NCBI GenBank assembly: GCA_031261485.1
Contig: JAISJO010000031.1
Span: 21,349-85,348 of the forward strand
Direction of reading: 5' to 3'
Source: Propionibacteriaceae bacterium
GTDB lineage: Bacteria; Actinomycetota; Actinomycetes; Propionibacteriales; Propionibacteriaceae
Length of the DNA stretch: 64,000 nt
This document shows, one piece after another, positions 26,484-37,064 of this stretch; position 1 is the stretch's first letter, and each line of letters starts with the position of its first letter. A program made the position numbers and the translations under genes. The notes under the pieces were generated by a model. The model had not been told where the DNA came from, did not search any database, and saw only the letters and a list, made by a program, of their open reading frames with translations.

Positions 26484-27839
26484 ATGACACTCTTTGAGCT
26501 CTCTGCAGGCGACACCGCTTGGGTATTGATCAGCGCCGCACTGGTCATCCTCATGACCCCCGGTCTCGCCATGTTCTATGGCGGTATGGTTCGGGCCAAC
26601 TCGGTCCTCAACATGATGATGATGAGCGTATCGACCATGGCCATCGTCGGCATCCTATGGATGTTCTACGGCTATGGTCTCGCTTTCGGTAACGATGTGG
26701 GCGGTGGCCTGCTTGGCAATCCCTCGGGTTTGGTCGGCCTTCAGGACCTTCTCGGTCCAGGCCCTGACGGAGATGGGGTCTTGTATGGAACCATTCCCGC
26801 CCTAGCCTTTGTGGCCTTCCAGTCGGCCTTCGCCATCATTACTGTTGCCCTTATCTCAGGCGCAGTTGCTGACCGTATGAAGTTTGGTGCTTGGGCGATT
26901 TTCGCTGCGCTGTGGGCCACCTTGGTTTACTTCCCCGCAGCTCACTGGGTCTTCTCCTTCGACGGGTTCACCGCTGAAACCGGTGGTTGGATCGCCAACA
27001 CCATCGGTGCCATCGACTATGCGGGCGGCACAGCCATCCACATTAACGCTGGTACAGCAGCTCTGGTGCTCGCCCTCGTCATAGGTCCGCGCGTTGGCTT
27101 CGGCAAGCGCCCCATGAGGCCCCACAACATGACGTTGGTTATGTTGGGTGCCTGCCTCCTGTGGTTCGGGTGGTTCGGCTTCAACGCTGGATCCGCCCTC
27201 GGAGCAGGCTGGCAAGCCTCCACCGCATGGGTCAATACTTTGGGCGCGACCGGCGCCGCCATTGTTGGTTGGCTAGTGACGGAGCGCATTCGTGACGGAC
27301 ACTTCACCTCCTTGGGCGCTGCCTCTGGTGCCGTCGCTGGCCTGGTCGCCATCACCCCAGGTTGTGCAGCGGTCAGTCCACTGGGCGCGTTGTTCATTGG
27401 TTTCATCGCGGGCATCTTGTGCGCGCTAGCTGTCGGATTGAAGTTCAAGTTCGGATATGACGACTCACTCGACGTGGTGGGCGTCCATCTCGTTGGTGGC
27501 CTCACTGGCACTCTTCTCATCGGATTCTTCGCAGTTTCGACTGCACCCAACGGAGTCTCTGGAGTCTTCGACGGCGGCGGGTTCGCCCAATTGGGCGCGC
27601 AGGCTATTGGCGCATTCTCCGTCATGATCTACTCTGCAGTTGTCACTGCCATCATCGCCCTTGTCCTCAAGGCCGTCATGAAGATTCGGGTGACTCCCGC
27701 CGAAGAGGTCGCAGGCATTGACCTCGCCGAGCACGCAGAAGTCGGGTATGACCTCTCCAACGTGCGTTACACGTCCTATCAGGGTATTGGCCACCAATTG
27801 GTCGTTCCCGCAGCGAACAAGGAAGAGGTCTCAGCATGA
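26484..27839 (+). CDS. amt: Ammonium transporter
   Basis: 451 residues with eleven predicted membrane helices. Family signatures include MTPGLAMFYGGMVRANSVLNM, the pore His region AGGTAIHINAGTAALVLAL and the second pore His in DVVGVHLVGGLTGTLLIGF. Amt channels take up ammonium and are gated by GlnK. It overlaps glnK by 4 nt. It ends with a cytosolic tail (LAEHAEVGYDLSNVRYTSYQ). Expression is probably nitrogen-controlled through the GTAAC boxes upstream. Confidence 0.96.
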   Translation: MTLFELSAGDTAWVLISAALVILMTPGLAMFYGGMVRANSVLNMMMMSVSTMAIVGILWMFYGYGLAFGNDVGGGLLGNPSGLVGLQDLLGPGPDGDGVLYGTIPALAFVAFQSAFAIITVALISGAVADRMKFGAWAIFAALWATLVYFPAAHWVFSFDGFTAETGGWIANTIGAIDYAGGTAIHINAGTAALVLALVIGPRVGFGKRPMRPHNMTLVMLGACLLWFGWFGFNAGSALGAGWQASTAWVNTLGATGAAIVGWLVTERIRDGHFTSLGAASGAVAGLVAITPGCAAVSPLGALFIGFIAGILCALAVGLKFKFGYDDSLDVVGVHLVGGLTGTLLIGFFAVSTAPNGVSGVFDGGGFAQLGAQAIGAFSVMIYSAVVTAIIALVLKAVMKIRVTPAEEVAGIDLAEHAEVGYDLSNVRYTSYQGIGHQLVVPAANKEEVSA

Positions 27840-28174
27840 AACTCATCACTGCAATCGTCCAACCGGAGAAACTAGCGGATGTGCAAATAGCACTCGCACA
27901 GCACGGTATCGCAGGCATGACCATCTCGGAGTGCTCAGGATACGCCCGTCAACTCGGACACTCGGAGGTCTACCGAGGCGAAGAGTTCACCATCAACTTC
28001 GTCCTCAAGGTCAAAGTGGAAATCCTGGCCGCCGACACTGACGTGAGCGACATCGTCGATATCATCGTCACTGCTGCTCGCACAGGCCAGGTCGGAGACG
28101 GCAAGGTCTGGGTCAGTTCCATCGACGAGGTCGTCAGAGTTCGCACTGGCGAGCGAGACGCCAAGGCGGTGTGA
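27836..28174 (+). CDS. glnK: PII signal protein GlnK
   Basis: 112 residues. Starts MKLITAIVQPEKLADVQ; T-loop is GHSEVYRGEEFTINFVLKVK; C-loop GDGKVWVSSIDEVVRVRTGE. PII proteins sense 2-oxoglutarate and ATP/ADP and block AmtB. Residue 51, the Tyr that is uridylylated or adenylylated in most PII proteins, is Phe here, whereas Tyr46 is kept. The 4-nt overlap with amt indicates a joint operon, followed by a strong terminator. Confidence 0.95.
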   Translation: MKLITAIVQPEKLADVQIALAQHGIAGMTISECSGYARQLGHSEVYRGEEFTINFVLKVKVEILAADTDVSDIVDIIVTAARTGQVGDGKVWVSSIDEVVRVRTGERDAKAV

Positions 28175-28190
28175 GCTCCGCAACGTTGGG

Positions 28191-28220
28191 AAGGAGGTGG
28201 CTTCGGTCACCTCCTTTTCC
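28191..28220 (+). terminator. Intrinsic terminator of amt-glnK
   Basis: AAGGAGGTG (28191-28199) and CACCTCCTT (28208-28216) form a perfect 9-bp stem with the loop gcttcggt, followed by TTCC. It starts 16 nt after the glnK stop and lies against the convergent comF end. Confidence 0.85.
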
Positions 28221-28224
28221 ATGT

Positions 28225-28884
28225 TCACGTGTGCAGGACGGTGGCAGCGACTGTGGCCATCCCTCGCACATCGCACCCGGCCCTCCTCAGGGCACGACTC
28301 GCCTCGGCTAGGCTCGCTCCCGTAGTCACCACATCATCGACCACAACGACCCAGCCACGCAGGCGAATCCCCTCCATGCCGCCTGTCAGGTTCTCCATCC
28401 TCTCTGCGGATGTCAACCCGCCTTGGTCTCGTGTGGGTCGCACAAGAACCAAGCCACGCCGGGCCCTCACCTCCAAGCCCGCGCGAGCCAGCACAGACGC
28501 CGCCTGGGATGCGAGTGAGGCCACAGTGTCCAGTCCCCTGGCTCGCACAGCGGAACCCGCTGACGGGACCGGCACCAGAACTCCCGGCCCTTCCAGCCGC
28601 TCTTGATCCGCTAATCCTGCCACTGACCAGGCCAGTCTCTGTGCGAGCAAGGCAAGCGCGTCCCAGCGATGTCGGTCTTTCGCTGCAGAGATAAGTCGTC
28701 GCACAGGGTCCACGTAGTCACCTGCCGCCCACACAGGCTCGGCGAGAAGCGCCCTCGTGCGTGGCCCGACTTGCCCAGCTCTCACGTCAGCAGCGCATGA
28801 CAAGCACACACCGTGTCCTGTGCGGGAACACCCAGGGCACTGCCCTCCAGCGAACAAGTCGGCAGCCGCGTCCAAGAATCCCAC
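28225..28884 (-). CDS. ComF-family phosphoribosyltransferase
   Basis: 219 residues. N-terminal zinc knuckle CPGCSRTGHGVCLSC; PRPP-binding motif VVVVDDVVTTGASLAEA; also LISAAKDRHRWDALALLA and VLVPVPSAGSAVRARGLD. ComF proteins assist DNA uptake in naturally competent bacteria, but many carriers are not competent and the role in Actinomycetota is unknown. It follows lpqB on the same strand (80-nt gap), the usual mtrAB-lpqB-comF order. Confidence 0.88.
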   Translation of the reverse strand: MGFLDAAADLFAGGQCPGCSRTGHGVCLSCAADVRAGQVGPRTRALLAEPVWAAGDYVDPVRRLISAAKDRHRWDALALLAQRLAWSVAGLADQERLEGPGVLVPVPSAGSAVRARGLDTVASLASQAASVLARAGLEVRARRGLVLVRPTRDQGGLTSAERMENLTGGMEGIRLRGWVVVVDDVVTTGASLAEASRALRRAGCDVRGMATVAATVLHT

Positions 28885-28964
28885 AGTCAGACAATGCGAT
28901 TCTGAGGCACACTGTGGTCACTTATCCACAGGAACGCACGCGGCGGCATGGCATGTGGACATCA

Positions 28965-30704
28965 TCACCCCGGATAGGCGATAGCGCTGACGTTGTCCCC
29001 CACTTTCGCCCACTGCTGTCCCTCTTGATAGGTCCACACCTGCCCTTGTTCTTCCAAGACGCTGACTTGCTGCGCATGGGCGGCCATTTGCGTGGCGGCC
29101 CACTGTTCGGGATTGCCCCATTCTTCCACGCTCAATCCGTCTCGGTCTGTGTAGAACACTTCGGCGGCTCTGCCCTGCTGAGTCGCGCCCAGAAGAACCA
29201 TGGATGAGGGTCCCATCCATGCCGCATCGATGATCGAGGTCATGACTGAGCCCTGGAAAGTCGCCTGAATCTGCTTGAAAGACACAATACTAGATGGTTG
29301 CCCATTTGTTGTTGTGATGAGAGCGACGCCAACCCGCATGGGTCCTTCAGGGTCTTGGACGGGGCGAACGAGCAAGAGGACTCGCCTTCCGTCTGGGGCC
29401 AACTGGAACCCCTGGACGACAAGTCCAGCCAAACCCGTGGCAGCGACCTGATGCATAGTGCCGCCATATCTGGTCCACGCCGCAGTCCCCTGGGGGTTGG
29501 ATGCCATGGCCCACAGTGTCCTGTCCGACGCGAACTGCGGCCGCAGAATACCGGGCTCGCTCAATTCGATAGTCAGTTCGCCGTCGAAGGCCCCACCCAC
29601 CAACAGGCCATCAGGCGTCGCGGCAGCGATAACAGCAGAGTCACGGTTGACGGCGAAGGAGGAGATGTCGTGGGGGGTCGTTCCCCAGTCCGAGGGCAGG
29701 CGTGAGCGAGTCGTCGCGTCCGCCCTGTACACGTACCCGCTCGACACGAAAAACAGGTCGGCGGGCGCGGAGGAGGACGCTCGGGTGTACTGGTCGGCGG
29801 CAACCTTGGCAAGCGCGTCATCGGTGGCGGCACCCATGCGAGGATCAAGGGCGAGTCCTTGGCCCGCCACGGTCAGGCGTATCCACACGACAGACGCCAT
29901 ATCGCGTGTGGTGGCGGCAATCTCCAGCGCCAATTGTGTGGCTGGCTGTATGTCCAATCCTGCCGCTTCGCCCGACAGTGGAACCGTCAGCACTCCCCCG
30001 CCTGACGTGTACACATCCGAGTCCAGTTCGACGCGGGAACGGTAGGTGTTGTCGGTGACGGGGGATAACCATGTGGAGGGACCGTTGAGGACCAGACGTA
30101 CAGCCCTCGCCGCGTTCCACGACCCAATGGGCACGTACCTGGAATCAGGCACAAGGACCGTGGCGGTATCGTCGAAGAAATAGGCCTCCACCCGTGTGTA
30201 TGTCTGGGAGAACATGTACTGCGACAAGGCCAAACCTGTGGTTGGCCGCGAAATACGCCATTGGTTGTCCTCAATGACCAAGCCGAAGTCATGAGTCCAG
30301 GACGGATTGTCCACCGACGAATAGGCGCCGTCAGCGCTCAACCGCCCCACCAATGCGCCCGTGATGCTGACTTGGTCGCCGTTGACTCTAGGCGTGATGC
30401 CGGAAGCGTAGATGAGGGCTTCGGCATCGGGGGTCCACGCCGCAGACGCCGTGTGGGTGAGATACGCCCGCGCCGTCGCGTAACCCTGCTCTGAGTTGAC
30501 CATGGCGTTGAGGAAACCCTGGACGATCTGGGAGGGACTGGCGCCTTGACTGGGCGGGTCGGGGATAATGGCGACATCGCCTGGGTCCTGACTGCTCCCT
30601 TCGCGCGGTGCTGAGCCGACGACGCCGGAGGTGGGCAAGCCTGTGCATCCGGCACATCCGATGACGAGGGCCAGAACGAGGAACCACCGAGCGAGATACT
30701 TCAT
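28965..30704 (-). CDS. lpqB: Lipoprotein LpqB
   Basis: 579 residues. Signal peptide ends in a lipobox (VIGCAGC; two Cys candidates at residues 17 and 20). The GerMN domain occupies about residues 180-310 (VEAYFFDDTATVLVPDSRYVP), and a C-terminal beta-propeller-like domain follows. LpqB is anchored outside the membrane and modulates the neighbouring kinase MtrB. It overlaps mtrB by 4 nt in the conserved mtrA-mtrB-lpqB operon. Confidence 0.94.
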   Translation of the reverse strand: MKYLARWFLVLALVIGCAGCTGLPTSGVVGSAPREGSSQDPGDVAIIPDPPSQGASPSQIVQGFLNAMVNSEQGYATARAYLTHTASAAWTPDAEALIYASGITPRVNGDQVSITGALVGRLSADGAYSSVDNPSWTHDFGLVIEDNQWRISRPTTGLALSQYMFSQTYTRVEAYFFDDTATVLVPDSRYVPIGSWNAARAVRLVLNGPSTWLSPVTDNTYRSRVELDSDVYTSGGGVLTVPLSGEAAGLDIQPATQLALEIAATTRDMASVVWIRLTVAGQGLALDPRMGAATDDALAKVAADQYTRASSSAPADLFFVSSGYVYRADATTRSRLPSDWGTTPHDISSFAVNRDSAVIAAATPDGLLVGGAFDGELTIELSEPGILRPQFASDRTLWAMASNPQGTAAWTRYGGTMHQVAATGLAGLVVQGFQLAPDGRRVLLLVRPVQDPEGPMRVGVALITTTNGQPSSIVSFKQIQATFQGSVMTSIIDAAWMGPSSMVLLGATQQGRAAEVFYTDRDGLSVEEWGNPEQWAATQMAAHAQQVSVLEEQGQVWTYQEGQQWAKVGDNVSAIAYPG

Positions 30705-32266
30705 TGTTCCTCCTCAGCATCGACAGGGACCAGAGGCAATGGTGAATAGGTGACCACACGGTCTTCAGTCTTGGGCAGAACGACCCGGAATTGTGCTCCA
30801 TTGCCAGGTCTTCCCCAGGCATGAATCCATCCCTGGTGCAGGCGCACATCTTCCTGAGCGATGGACAGCCCCAACCCGGTGCCGCCGATATGCCGGGCGC
30901 GAGCGGGGTCGGCCCGCCAGAAGCGATTGAACAACTGCTTGCCTTCCTCGCTGGAGAAGCCCACTCCATGGTCGCGCACGGCGAAGGCGACGACATCGTT
31001 CGTTTCCGTGACTGTCAAGTCGACTGGCTTGCCCTCACTGTGCTCAATCGCATTGCTCAGCAGGTTTCTCATCACCCGAGACACTCGACGCGGGTCCACA
31101 TTGGCTATGCACGTTGATGAGGAATGAAGGATGACCTGCGTCTTCATGGAGGCGGTCACTTCTGCGAGGCCTTCAATCTCACGTTCGGCCATGTCGGTCA
31201 GGCTCACATCGTCCAGGGCCAGCAGGGCCGCACCTGCGTCGAATCGGGAGATCTCCAGCAAGTCAGCCAGGAGTGCTTCAAAGCGGTTGACTTCTTCGTG
31301 GAGCAGTTCGATGGATTTACCCTCCATCTCGGGCAGCGTGTCGCGGCGGTCGTACAGCACGTCCGCAGCCAGGCGCACAGTGGTCAGAGGGGTCCGCAAC
31401 TCATGGGAGACGTCGGACACGAAACGCTTCTGCACCTTCGATAGTTGTTTCATGTCGCGTATTCGCGTTTGCAGTTGGTTGGCCATGTGGTTCATGGACG
31501 CGGCCAACTGCGCTAGGTCGTCGGTTCCCTTCACAGGCATGAGTTGGGTGAGTTCGCCAGAGCTGAGCCTCTCGGCGGCGCGGCGGGCGATGCGCAAAGG
31601 TCGAAGCGTCTGATGGGACAGCAGGTAAGCAACGAGGCCCATCCCAATGAAGATGACCGCTGCCGAGAACGCGATGGCAGTACTCACCACTGTCAGGATT
31701 TGGTCTTGGACGGCGAACGAAAAGACGAAGAAGACAGCGAATCTGTCCGAGCCGCCCCCCGACACTGTGGAGCCCACCACATACCCCGGCACTGGTGGTG
31801 CCCCATTCAGGAAGTGCACTTCCGTGGGAACGTAGTGAACCATGTAGGGCTCGGCCCGAACGGCCTCACGAATGGAGTCAGGTATGGATGTCAGGTCGAG
31901 GGACGACGAGGCCCGAGCGCCCGTCGTCGTCATGAACTGGACAAGGTATCTCTCTGAAGCGTTGCCGCGCGAGATGGCTTGGTCGGCGATCCGGGCCAAT
32001 GTGTCTCCGCCCAAGTGGTCGTATCCTGCGGAGCGCAGATTCGTTTCTATCACGGCCATAGCCTCATTGGCGTCGCTGCGGGCGGCGGCCTGCGCCCCCT
32101 CAACGATTCCAGAGGTGATGCGATAGGACAGGAAGACTCCGGCGATGACGAGGGCAAGCAAAGTGCCGAGAAGGGCTGAAGACACCACACGCAGGGTCAG
32201 TGACGATTTCCACAAACGCACAGGAGCGCCCAGGGCCGACCACCAACGCGCACTTTGGTCAGGCAC
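30701..32266 (-). CDS. mtrB: Sensor histidine kinase MtrB
   Basis: 521 residues, GTG start overlapping mtrA by 8 nt. Two membrane helices (~25-50 and ~190-215) flank an extracellular sensor segment. HAMP follows (LRPLRIARRAAERLSSGE...), then HisKA with FVSDVSHELRTPLTTVRLAA (phospho-His) and HATPase with NLLSNAIEH, DHGVGF and GTGLGLSIAQED. With MtrA it controls cell wall and division genes. Confidence 0.95.
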   Translation of the reverse strand: MPDQSARWWSALGAPVRLWKSSLTLRVVSSALLGTLLALVIAGVFLSYRITSGIVEGAQAAARSDANEAMAVIETNLRSAGYDHLGGDTLARIADQAISRGNASERYLVQFMTTTGARASSSLDLTSIPDSIREAVRAEPYMVHYVPTEVHFLNGAPPVPGYVVGSTVSGGGSDRFAVFFVFSFAVQDQILTVVSTAIAFSAAVIFIGMGLVAYLLSHQTLRPLRIARRAAERLSSGELTQLMPVKGTDDLAQLAASMNHMANQLQTRIRDMKQLSKVQKRFVSDVSHELRTPLTTVRLAADVLYDRRDTLPEMEGKSIELLHEEVNRFEALLADLLEISRFDAGAALLALDDVSLTDMAEREIEGLAEVTASMKTQVILHSSSTCIANVDPRRVSRVMRNLLSNAIEHSEGKPVDLTVTETNDVVAFAVRDHGVGFSSEEGKQLFNRFWRADPARARHIGGTGLGLSIAQEDVRLHQGWIHAWGRPGNGAQFRVVLPKTEDRVVTYSPLPLVPVDAEEEQ

Positions 32267-32942
32267 TTGCCCGGTACCCCACGCCGCGCACGGTCAAGAC
32301 GATTTCCGGGTTGTCGGGGTCCTGCTCGATCTTTGCCCGCAACCTCTGAATGTGCACATTGACCAGGCGCGTGTCGGCGGGATTCTGGTATCCCCACACC
32401 TGCTTGAGCAACTGTTCGCGGGTGAAGACATGTTTGGGGTGACGGGCGAGGGTCAAGAGGAGGTCGAACTCAAGCGGGGTGACCGGCACAAGTTGTCCCG
32501 CCTTGATGACTTGGTGAGATTCAATGCCAATTTCCAGGTCCCTGATGCTCAAGGTCTCGACACCAGAGGGAGCGACTTTTCGTAGGCGGGTGCGCACACG
32601 AGCCACAAGTTCTCTGGGCGCAAAGGGCTTGGCGATGTAGTCATCCGCGCCCGCTTCCAGCCCCTTGACAACATCCGACGTGTCCGACTTCGCGGTCAGC
32701 ATGACAATGGGCACACCGGACTCGGCACGAATGGCGCGACATATCTCCACCCCTCCGCGACCAGGCAGCATGAGATCGAGAAGGACCAGATCGGGTTTCT
32801 CTGCATGGAAGGCATCGAGGGCGCGATCCCCGCGCGCACACCATGCCGTGGCGAATCCTTCCGCGCGCAACACAATCTGCAGCATCTCAGCCAACGACGC
32901 ATCGTCGTCGACGACGAGAATCTTCCCGTCCACGTCTGTCAT
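32259..32942 (-). CDS. mtrA: Response regulator MtrA
   Basis: 227 residues. Receiver domain with VVDDDAS, phospho-acceptor Asp56 in LLDLMLPG and MLTAKSD/KPFAPREL. C-terminal OmpR-type winged helix (VTPLEFDLLLTLARHP; VHIQRLRAKIEQDP; VRGVGYR). ATG 32942 has AAGGAGG 6 nt upstream; longer starts were dismissed. First gene of mtrA-mtrB-lpqB. Confidence 0.96.
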   Translation of the reverse strand: MTDVDGKILVVDDDASLAEMLQIVLRAEGFATAWCARGDRALDAFHAEKPDLVLLDLMLPGRGGVEICRAIRAESGVPIVMLTAKSDTSDVVKGLEAGADDYIAKPFAPRELVARVRTRLRKVAPSGVETLSIRDLEIGIESHQVIKAGQLVPVTPLEFDLLLTLARHPKHVFTREQLLKQVWGYQNPADTRLVNVHIQRLRAKIEQDPDNPEIVLTVRGVGYRASA

Positions 32943-32993
32943 CCAGCCTCCTTGCCTCATGACCAATTTAGCACTGTGGGCAGGCATTGGGCC

Positions 32994-34493
32994 CTAGGGC
33001 GCCAGCCTCCCCAGAATCAACTCCCGCACGGCCGAGGCGTCGGCCTGGCCCTTCATCGACTTCATGACCGACCCGATGAGCGCGCCCACTGCGGCAGTCT
33101 TGCCCTCTCGGATCTTGTCCGCGACATCCGCATGTTCTGCGATAGCGGCATCCACGGCCTCCTGGAGCGCCGAGGAATCCGACACGACAGCCAATCCCTT
33201 CGCTGCCACAATCTGGCGGGGTTCGCCTTCGCCCGCCAGGACTGCGTCGATGACCGTCCGGGCGATTTTGTCGTTGATCGCGCCTTCGTCGATGAGAGCC
33301 TGCACCTGCGCGACCTGGGTGGCCGTGATGGAAAGCTCCTCCAAGTCGACACCTAGTGCGTTGGCCTGACGGGACAGTTCGCTCATCCACCATTTGCGGG
33401 CCGCTTGCGGCGACGCCCCTGCCTCGATGGTCGCGGCGATGAGATCGACGCCCTGTGCTGCGATGACGGCTTGCATCTCCAGTTCGGTGTACCCCCATTC
33501 TCCGCGCAACCTCTCGTAGCGCACCGCAGGCACTTCGGGGATGGTGGCTCTCAGCTCCTCCACCCATTCCCGCGAGGGTGCGATGGGCACAAGGTCGGGC
33601 TCCGGGAAGTACCGGTAGTCCTCCGCCTGCTCCTTGGAGCGCCCCGGCGCCGTGACTCCACTCACTTCCAGCCAATGGCGCGTCTCTTGCTTGACTCGGC
33701 CTCCTGAGGCCAATATCGCCCCTTGACGGCATATCTCATAGCGCAGCGCCTTCTCGATGGAACGCAACGAGTTGACGTTCTTCGTCTCGGTTCGGGTTCC
33801 CAACTGCGTCGAGCCTTTGGGCATGAGGGACACATTCGCGTCGCAGCGCAGGGACCCCTGTTCCATGCGCACGTCGGAGACTCCCAGTGCCTTCATCATG
33901 TCGCGCAAGAAGGACACGTACGCCCGTGCGACCTCAGGTGCTTTGGCTCCCGTCCCGTACACCGGCTTGGTGACGATCTCGATGAGCGGGACTCCAGCCC
34001 TGTTGTAATCCAGAAGGGAGTAATCGGCTCCTGCGATCCGCCCGGTCGCCCCGCCAACATGGAGGGACTTGCCCGCGTCCTCCTCCATGTGCGCTCGTTC
34101 GATGGGTATCTCGAAGCTCTCACCGTCGACGTCGATCTCGACATGCCCATCAAAACAGATCGGTTCGTCGTACTGCGATGTCTGGAAGTCCTTGGTCATA
34201 TCCGGATAGAAATAGTTCTTTCGGGCGAACCGACACCACGTGGCGATGCCACAATTGAGCGCCAGCCCAATGCGGATGGCGGACTCGACCGCCTTACCGT
34301 TGACGACAGGTAGGGAACCGGGCAACCCCAGGCACACTGGGCACGTCTGCGAGTTGGGCTCGCCACCAAATCCGGTCGAGCATGAACAGAACATCTTCGA
34401 GGCAGTGTTGAGTTCCACATGGACTTCCAGACCCAGAACTGGGTCGAAGCGCTCCATGACCTCGTCGTATTCCATCAGGTCGTCGTAGCTCAT
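32994..34493 (-). CDS. gatB: Asp/Glu-tRNA amidotransferase subunit B
   Basis: 499 residues. GatB signature [17 protein letters not shown], zinc ligands CSCSTGF and CPVCLG, then PLIEIVTKP and [10 protein letters not shown]. The C-terminal YqeY-like tail domain ends in LILGRLAP. GatCAB converts Glu-tRNA(Gln) and Asp-tRNA(Asn). ATG 34493 overlaps the gatA stop by 4 nt; the gene is third in gatC-gatA-gatB. Confidence 0.95.
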   Translation of the reverse strand: MSYDDLMEYDEVMERFDPVLGLEVHVELNTASKMFCSCSTGFGGEPNSQTCPVCLGLPGSLPVVNGKAVESAIRIGLALNCGIATWCRFARKNYFYPDMTKDFQTSQYDEPICFDGHVEIDVDGESFEIPIERAHMEEDAGKSLHVGGATGRIAGADYSLLDYNRAGVPLIEIVTKPVYGTGAKAPEVARAYVSFLRDMMKALGVSDVRMEQGSLRCDANVSLMPKGSTQLGTRTETKNVNSLRSIEKALRYEICRQGAILASGGRVKQETRHWLEVSGVTAPGRSKEQAEDYRYFPEPDLVPIAPSREWVEELRATIPEVPAVRYERLRGEWGYTELEMQAVIAAQGVDLIAATIEAGASPQAARKWWMSELSRQANALGVDLEELSITATQVAQVQALIDEGAINDKIARTVIDAVLAGEGEPRQIVAAKGLAVVSDSSALQEAVDAAIAEHADVADKIREGKTAAVGALIGSVMKSMKGQADASAVRELILGRLAP

Positions 34494-35986
34494 CGCGTCT
34501 CCTTTGCGAGCTGTGCAAGCATGGTGTGACCCCATACATCTTCCAAGGTCGACTCCACAGCGCCGCCCACGCGGTATACCAGGTCGTCACGCATAGGCGG
34601 GGCCATGACCTGGAATCCAACGGGCAGACCATCCTCAGGGGCGAGACCCACAGGGAACGAACCAGAGGCGTTGCCCGCCATGTTCGACGGGATCGTGCAC
34701 AAGTCCGCCTTGTACATCGCCAGCGGGTCGTTGATGCGCTCCCCCAGCTTGAACGCTGTGGTCGGAGTCGTCGGCGAGACGAGGACATCGACCTTCTCGA
34801 AGGCGGCCGTGAAGTCGGCGATGATGAGTGTCCTCGCCTTCTGGGCCGAGCCGTAGTATTCATCGTAATACCCACTTGACAAGGCATAAGTCCCCAAGAT
34901 GATACGGCGTTTCACTTCTTGGCCGAATCCAGCGCGACGAGTCAGTCTCATGACTTGTTCTGCGGAATTGTTGCCATCATCGCCGACGCGAAGCCCGTAG
35001 CGCATCGCGTCGAAGCGCGCCAAATTCGATGAGGCCTCCGATGGCATGATGAGGTAATACGCGCCTAGGGCCAAGTCGAAGTGTGGGCACGAAACCTCCA
35101 CGATCTCCGCTCCCGCTAGGGCGAGCGCCTCGACCGTCTCCTGGAAGCGCTGTTTGACCCCAGGATCGTACCCCTCGCCGCCCAGTTCCTTGACGACGCC
35201 AATCCTCATACCGGCGACATCGCGGACTCTGGCTGCTCCCACCACATCGGGCGCGGGCGCTGGTATGGAGGTGGAGTCGTGCGGGTCATATCCCGCGATG
35301 ACCGCGTGTAGGAGAGCGGCGTCCGTCACAGTTCGAGCACAAGGACCAGGCTGGTCCAGGGACGACGCCATCGCGACCAGGCCGTACCGCGATGTCCCAC
35401 CATAGGTCGGCTTGACTCCGACGGTCCCTGTCACAGCAGCGGGCTGGCGGATGGAGCCCCCGGTGTCTGAGCCCAAGGAAAGAGGAGCCTCGAAGCCAGC
35501 CAGAGCAGCGGCCGATCCACCTCCTGAACCACCAGGAATACGGGCGAGGTCCCAGGGGTTGTGCGTCGGGCCGAAGGCCGAGTTCTCGGTGGAGGACCCC
35601 ATGGCGAACTCGTCCATATTGGTCTTGCCGAGGATGACCATGCCAGCGCCCAGAATACGGTCCACGACCGTCGCATTGTAGGGAGGCATCCAGCCCTCCA
35701 GGATGCGCGAGCCGCAGGTCGTGGGTGCGCCGACATAGGTGAAGACGTCCTTGACCGCGATCGGGACGCCAGCCAGTGGGCCGAGCTTCTCCCCCGCCGC
35801 CAGACGAGAATCCACTGCCTTGGCCTGGGCCAGGGCCCGCTCGGCGTCGACGTACAAGTAGGAGTGGATATCCGGTTCGACTGCCGCAATATGGTCCACA
35901 TGAGCCTGGGTCACTTCCCGAGACGACACGTCGCCTGAAGCGATCAGCGCGCCCAAGGTCTCGGCGGATTCGTGGATGAGACTCAT
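34490..35986 (-). CDS. gatA: Asp/Glu-tRNA amidotransferase subunit A
   Basis: 498 residues of the amidase-signature family. Catalytic Lys in [11 protein letters not shown], cis-Ser and nucleophile Ser in [11 protein letters not shown] and [13 protein letters not shown]. It releases ammonia from glutamine for GatB. Overlaps gatC and gatB by 4 nt each. Confidence 0.96.
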   Translation of the reverse strand: MSLIHESAETLGALIASGDVSSREVTQAHVDHIAAVEPDIHSYLYVDAERALAQAKAVDSRLAAGEKLGPLAGVPIAVKDVFTYVGAPTTCGSRILEGWMPPYNATVVDRILGAGMVILGKTNMDEFAMGSSTENSAFGPTHNPWDLARIPGGSGGGSAAALAGFEAPLSLGSDTGGSIRQPAAVTGTVGVKPTYGGTSRYGLVAMASSLDQPGPCARTVTDAALLHAVIAGYDPHDSTSIPAPAPDVVGAARVRDVAGMRIGVVKELGGEGYDPGVKQRFQETVEALALAGAEIVEVSCPHFDLALGAYYLIMPSEASSNLARFDAMRYGLRVGDDGNNSAEQVMRLTRRAGFGQEVKRRIILGTYALSSGYYDEYYGSAQKARTLIIADFTAAFEKVDVLVSPTTPTTAFKLGERINDPLAMYKADLCTIPSNMAGNASGSFPVGLAPEDGLPVGFQVMAPPMRDDLVYRVGGAVESTLEDVWGHTMLAQLAKETR

Positions 35987-36279
35987 ATTTCCTCCCCCAG
36001 GATCTGCGGAACTCGGAACCGTCCTTCTTCAACGGCGGGCGCTGCGGCCAAGACCGATTCGGCCGGAAGCGACGGAGCCACCACATCCTGACGGAAGACG
36101 TTGGTCAGTGCCAGCGCATGGGATGTGGGGGCAACATCGTCGCCTGCGGCGGCAGACACGGACGCGACGGCACTGAGGATGACATCGAGTTGCCCGCTCA
36201 GCAGGGTCAGCTCTTCGTCAGTCATCTCAATTCGCGCCAAGTCGGCCAAGTGGGCGACATCAGAGGCACTCAGAGGCAC
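35983..36279 (-). CDS. gatC: Asp/Glu-tRNA amidotransferase subunit C
   Basis: 98 residues. Starts with GTG at 36279, with AAAGGAG 7 nt upstream. Typical pattern [26 protein letters not shown] and the C-terminal LRPD-like tail ([11 protein letters not shown]). GatC stabilises the GatA-GatB interface. First gene of the operon, divergent from the ACT-domain gene. Confidence 0.94.
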   Translation of the reverse strand: MPLSASDVAHLADLARIEMTDEELTLLSGQLDVILSAVASVSAAAGDDVAPTSHALALTNVFRQDVVAPSLPAESVLAAAPAVEEGRFRVPQILGEEI

Positions 36280-36413
36280 AGGACAACTCCTTTATCCTCG
36301 GGAGGAACCAGCCTGGCCGCCCCCTGTTACGATTCGTGGGTAATGAGGTTACGATTCTACTCGACCGGCGAGGCAACTCACGTCGGGGCGTCCCGATAGG
36401 GAAGACTGGAGAT

Positions 36414-37031
36414 ATGTTCCTCTTCCGAGTACAGATGCCAGAGACCCCCGGCTCTTTGGGCCGTGTCGCCACCGCGATGGGCAGCGTCGGGGCCAACATT
36501 TTCGCTCTCGAAATCGTCGACCGCACTCCCGGCGCGGCAGTGGATGACTTTCTTGTCGACTTGCCTGAGGAAGTCCTGCCCGATTCGCTCATCGCCGCCT
36601 GCCAAGCTATCGGCGGGGTGAAGATCCTATGGGTGTCACGGGCGCATTCCGCATGGACCATCTCTTCTGACATCGAGTTGCTCAATTCCATGGCTGACCA
36701 TCCCGAACATGCCAAGGCCATTCTCACTTCCGACGCACCCACGGTCTTCCATTCCTCATGGGCAGTCCTACTGGACGCGACACGCCATGTCGTCCAGTCG
36801 TCATCAACCGCACCAGAGTTCACTGCGGAGGGTTTGGCGGCCTTGGGCGACCTGAACGAAGTGCGCGCGGTCGACCTGCCCGACGGCTGGATGCCCTACT
36901 ACGGAGAGTCACTCGTCGCCATCGCACCTCTCACAGATGGGCACGCCATTGTCGTGGGTCGTCAAGGTGGGCCAGAGTATCTCCCGTCAGAACTGACCAG
37001 GCTGCGTCATATGGCGGCCTTGGCGGGCTAA
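36414..37031 (+). CDS. ACT-domain amino-acid-binding protein
   Basis: 205 residues from ATG 36414. An ACT domain occupies residues 1-75 (FRVQMPETPGSLGRVATAMG, GANIFALEIVD). The rest is a GAF-like or unassigned C-terminal region found in similar actinobacterial proteins next to gatCAB. The role is unknown; ACT domains usually sense amino acids. A GTG at 36336 in the same frame would add 26 residues, but the ACT domain begins naturally at the ATG. Convergent with the Nudix-membrane gene. Confidence 0.8.
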   Translation: MFLFRVQMPETPGSLGRVATAMGSVGANIFALEIVDRTPGAAVDDFLVDLPEEVLPDSLIAACQAIGGVKILWVSRAHSAWTISSDIELLNSMADHPEHAKAILTSDAPTVFHSSWAVLLDATRHVVQSSSTAPEFTAEGLAALGDLNEVRAVDLPDGWMPYYGESLVAIAPLTDGHAIVVGRQGGPEYLPSELTRLRHMAALAG

Positions 37032-37064
37032 GGCCAACCGAACCACTGATCAGTCAGCGGGTCC

